Shown here one piece after another: positions 6,475-9,029 of a stretch of DNA of 9,029 nt. Where the stretch lies: the NCBI GenBank assembly GCA_002390205.1, contig DGOV01000144.1:1-9029 (forward strand). The letters are read 5' to 3'. The DNA comes from Proteobacteria bacterium UBA4457 (GTDB taxonomy: Bacteria; Pseudomonadota; Gammaproteobacteria; Ga0077536). The stretch's first letter is position 1. The number at the start of each line of letters is the position of its first letter. The notes under the pieces are model-generated. The model was not told the DNA's origin and made no database searches. It saw only the letters and a list, made by a program, of their open reading frames with translations. Both the position numbers and the translations under genes were made by a program.

Positions 6475-7668
6475 TTACCAGCTACTGTCTAGCGCAGATT
6501 CCCACGCTTTAATAAATTGCTTGTCTACACCCTTTGACTTGGGTGCCGCTCGTTTCAAGAACTCTTTGTTAGGCTTTGCACTTAAACTTGCCGCAGATTC
6601 CTTTAGAAGACTATATAACGACTGTGTAAAATAGTAAGTTTTATCAAGTTGTTTATCTGCGGCAATAACACCACAACTCCTTTTCGTGCGAGTCAAGGGA
6701 GCCTCTAAGATAGTGTCAAATGGGCCATTTAAACGAAGGATAAGCTTTACAGCATGACAGTTTGTTTTTTGTTTTCGATTTATTTTGACAATTTCTTTAA
6801 ATTTAGCAATATCAACACTGAATTCGTAACCTACTTCTGACGGCAACTTAATTACTTTCGACCCACTTGAAAATGTCGCTGCAAATTCCCCGGTTAAATG
6901 ATCGCCCGGAATACTTGGCACTAAGGGGCCATTGGTAGCATCGACGATATAAGCCTCAAGTTGTCTTGATACCTGCATCTTCCATGCATTGATGTCTAAC
7001 GTAGATTCAAGTTCCGAGAGCGCTTGGGGGGCAATATTGATCGAGGCTACTCGTGCATACTTTTCAGAGAAGCTGAATGGAGACGTATTGACAGCTCTTT
7101 TAAAAAGCTCATCAAATAAATTAACACCACCAGAAACCGGGTTTGCTAAGCGGGCAAAGTTCTGACTAACCGCATGGCTATCAGCTATCAATGGCAGTGT
7201 ATCTGTGTATTGAACAACCACCGGTTTTGCAGATATTAAACGTCCGGAGCCAACCTCGAAAAAGACCAAAGAAGCATAGATCCGATATACATGAATATAA
7301 CTAACTTTGTTGTTAGTGATATCTTTAACAACCGCCAATGATTCGCCAGTGATCATTGGGGTCATGATAACCGCTTCAATTTGGTCAGGGGAAATCAAAT
7401 CGGTTGACAGATTAAATGCAGAAAATTCAGCATTTAATACCCTGCCTAGCGCCCATGAATCTAGGTTCGAATCAACGCAGTCACCACCGCCGCGACACAA
7501 AAATTTAGACGTGTTTGGAAACAGTGCCTGTCTATCATCCCAAGAGGCGAAGGACACACCTCCCCAATACACTGTTGCAGAGTTAGCAGGCAAAGAGGAG
7601 AAAAAGCATAGTATAAAAATTACTAATACTTTTCCAGAAATCACGGTGTCAAGTATTCCTTTGTGCAT
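6475..7668 (-). CDS. Exported protein of unknown function, first gene of the operon
   Basis: The frame gives 397 residues with an export signal ending A-N-S-A31. The ATG at 7666-7668 has only AGG two bases upstream. A GTG at 7642-7644 (codon 9) would give a more standard signal (ISGKVLVIFIL), with AAGGA 12 bases upstream, so the start is uncertain by eight codons. The mature protein has four cysteines in two likely pairs (58/64 and 304/332). The first part (about 32-165) alternates polar and aromatic strands: IEAVIMTPM, YIHVYRIYASLVFFEVGSG and ISAKPVVVQY. That could be a TolB-N/CsgG-like alpha-beta fold, though this is weak. A middle segment (165-250) is helical, and the C-terminal part ends in a charged helix with the final residues ALDSSW. 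No known family recognised. Being first, it probably sits closest to the operon promoter. Confidence 0.82.
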   Translation of the reverse strand: MHKGILDTVISGKVLVIFILCFFSSLPANSATVYWGGVSFASWDDRQALFPNTSKFLCRGGGDCVDSNLDSWALGRVLNAEFSAFNLSTDLISPDQIEAVIMTPMITGESLAVVKDITNNKVSYIHVYRIYASLVFFEVGSGRLISAKPVVVQYTDTLPLIADSHAVSQNFARLANPVSGGVNLFDELFKRAVNTSPFSFSEKYARVASINIAPQALSELESTLDINAWKMQVSRQLEAYIVDATNGPLVPSIPGDHLTGEFAATFSSGSKVIKLPSEVGYEFSVDIAKFKEIVKINRKQKTNCHAVKLILRLNGPFDTILEAPLTRTKRSCGVIAADKQLDKTYYFTQSLYSLLKESAASLSAKPNKEFLKRAAPKSKGVDKQFIKAWESALDSSW

Positions 7669-8013
7669 GGCCTAACATTAATTGAGAGAGCCTCGAGTTG
7701 CAACACTATTTTTTGTAAGCCTTTATTGACTCGTACAAATCTTTTGCAATTATCATCAGTCCGTTACTTAATGGCCTAAAGCTTAAGTTTAATTCTGTTC
7801 GTTTTTTCATTATCAGCTCTCAGTGATACACTCAATGCGTTATATTAGTCTTCACACTCAAAGTGCCGGTTTTTAGAGCATATTTTTAAACTAAATGAGT
7901 CACAATTATGAAACGTAGAGGTTGTATACCATTTCAAAGGCTCTTAGTGTTACAGTCTTGGGGAAGCATAAACACTTATCGAATAAACCAAAATATAGAG
8001 CCTAATTTAAATC
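7669..8013. other. Divergent intergenic region between the operon and the FG-GAP gene
   Basis: About 345 AT-rich bases lie between two divergently read genes and presumably hold both promoters. Visible elements are TTGCAA at 7698-7703 and 7744-7749, the inverted repeat 7712-7717/7734-7739, a near-palindrome AAGCTTAAGTTT at 7779-7790, and AGTG-ATA-CACT near 7821-7833. No strong rightward promoter was found by eye. A 41-codon rightward frame at 7908-8033 has no ribosome site and overlaps the next gene. Confidence 0.5.
7722..7749 (-). promoter_or_regulatory. Weak candidate promoter of the leftward operon with overlapping inverted repeat
   Basis: On the minus strand TTGCAA (7744-7749, four of six consensus bases) lies 16 bases before AATAAA (7722-7727, four of six). 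This would put the start near 7714 and leave a leader of about 45 bases. The spacer overlaps the inverted repeat TTTGTA (7712-7717)/TACAAA (7734-7739), so a repressor could act here. The match is poor and other starts are possible. Confidence 0.22.
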
Positions 8014-9029
8014 ATGAGACACCCCAGCCTTAAGAATCTTATGGCACGACTTATTCATTTGTCTGGTATTTTTAGCCTCATCTTTGCCTGCCAGTTAAAT
8101 GCTTTAGAGTTCGATATTGAAACTATCGCAGTGAGCCCAAAAAATAATGTAGATATCATCCCTTTCTCCAACGAATCATCCGCTGAAGCCAAGTTATTAA
8201 TCATAGAAACACCCGTGATCAATCAACTGGAAAAACAGATGCAAGAGCTCAGCAATGAACCTGTTCGACATATTAAGGTATTTCAGCGCAGAAGCTCAGA
8301 GTGGAATCTTATTTTTACGAAGGCTCTTGAAGATTCGATGGATTTAATAGACACGATAACAACCCCCAAGGGTATCCAACTAGTTGGGTTACAGGAATCT
8401 AAACTACTCTATCTCGACGAAAACACTTCATTGTTTAGACCGTTTCTTACTACTTCACCGATGTTCTCTGGTCGCAGCTGGGGCTCTTCCCCCGTTATGG
8501 AGATGTTTGCTGATATTAATGGCGATGGATTTGATGATTTTTTAATGCCTAATTTTGATGGTTGGGAAGTAGCGCTGCAAACCAATAATGGTTTTCAAGC
8601 GCCCCAGCTGTTGGGGCCACGGCCAAGTATGAGCTATCGAGATACAGCTCGCTATGTTGCTTACCGGGCCGAGGAAGCCTTGCTTGTTGATGAGAATAAC
8701 GATGGCTTTAATGATGTTGCTTTTTGGCAAGACGGTTATTTTGAAGTACATCGACAGAACTCATTGGGCGAATTCTCTAAGGTACCTGTTGATTTAGACG
8801 TCAATCTAAAGGATATGTTAAGCGGATATGCGCAGATTAGTATTAGTGAAGAAGCTGACAATAATGAGGGTAAAAATAGACTTTTGGATGAAATTGTAGA
8901 CATCAATAATGATGGGGTGAGCGATCTTATTGTTAAGCGCATTAAGGCCGAGGGTATCTTTGGTTGGGAATCTGAGTATGAGGTTTATCTTGGTATGGTC
9001 AGTGGACAAAACCTACTGAAGTTTTCAGA
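8014..9029 (+). CDS. Exported FG-GAP/VCBS-type repeat protein, 3' end outside window
   Basis: The frame is open from an in-frame stop at 8008-8010 to the window end, giving at least 338 codons. The ATG at 8014 is the first after that stop; a second ATG at 8041 is also possible. Neither has a clear ribosome site. The start at 8014 gives a better-charged signal peptide. The signal contains L-I-F-A-C26, which fits a loose lipobox, so it could be a lipoprotein; cleavage after LNA30 is the alternative. Three calcium-loop motifs of the form D-x-N-x-D-G-x-x-D occur: D167-D175, D226-D234 and D296-D304. Each is followed by a strand pair, as in FG-GAP/VCBS beta-propeller blades. Such proteins are typically surface or periplasmic and bind calcium, sugars or proteins. 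The N-terminal 150 residues are not recognised. Confidence 0.85.
   Translation, partial: MRHPSLKNLMARLIHLSGIFSLIFACQLNALEFDIETIAVSPKNNVDIIPFSNESSAEAKLLIIETPVINQLEKQMQELSNEPVRHIKVFQRRSSEWNLIFTKALEDSMDLIDTITTPKGIQLVGLQESKLLYLDENTSLFRPFLTTSPMFSGRSWGSSPVMEMFADINGDGFDDFLMPNFDGWEVALQTNNGFQAPQLLGPRPSMSYRDTARYVAYRAEEALLVDENNDGFNDVAFWQDGYFEVHRQNSLGEFSKVPVDLDVNLKDMLSGYAQISISEEADNNEGKNRLLDEIVDINNDGVSDLIVKRIKAEGIFGWESEYEVYLGMVSGQNLLKFS

Noticed and set aside
7908..8033. Rightward 41-codon frame in the divergent intergenic region
   Set aside because: It lacks a ribosome site and overlaps the supported FG-GAP start; no leader-peptide features seen.

Overview
The window looks like chromosomal DNA from a gammaproteobacterium, probably marine. 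This is inferred from the elongator tRNA-Met at the left edge, which closely resembles the enterobacterial one, a DUF805 membrane protein, moderate-to-low GC, and FlgT/LPP20/CsgG-type periplasmic folds common in Vibrio, Shewanella and relatives. The genus cannot be told from the sequence alone.

Left part (1-1865). The 3' portion of a tRNA-Met gene is followed by about 325 bases without a gene that hold short direct repeats, a G-rich run and a plausible sigma70 promoter. A DUF805 inner-membrane protein (388-783, +) follows. It converges on a small three-helix membrane protein of unknown function (898-1320, -), with a probably bidirectional terminator between them. A 545-base gap follows (1321-1865). 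It has no convincing gene, but it carries a hairpin (1780-1817) placed to end the leftward operon to its right.

Centre (1866-7668). Six closely packed leftward genes form what looks like one operon. In transcription order they encode proteins of 397, 364, 233, 527, 212 and 183 residues. Every product has an N-terminal export signal and no further membrane helix, so all should act in the periplasm or at the outer membrane. The 364-residue protein begins with a FlgT-N/LPP20-like domain. The 527-residue protein combines an LPP20-like domain, a FlgT-N-like segment and a CsgG/TolB-N-like segment. The 212-residue protein is a diverged tandem copy of its N-terminal domain and lacks the CsgG-like middle. 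The last three genes are tightly coupled (20- and 11-base overlaps). These folds build rings and outer-membrane assemblies in flagellar (FlgO/FlgP/FlgT) and curli (CsgG) systems, but no flagellar or curli gene is present here. The operon is therefore the best candidate for an undescribed envelope complex. The family assignments come from reading sequence patterns by eye, not from database searches.

Right part (7669-9029). A divergent intergenic region of about 345 bases carries possible operator-like inverted repeats. It is followed by the start of a rightward gene (8014 onward, cut by the window end) for an exported FG-GAP/VCBS-type protein with three calcium-loop motifs, which may share regulation with the operon.
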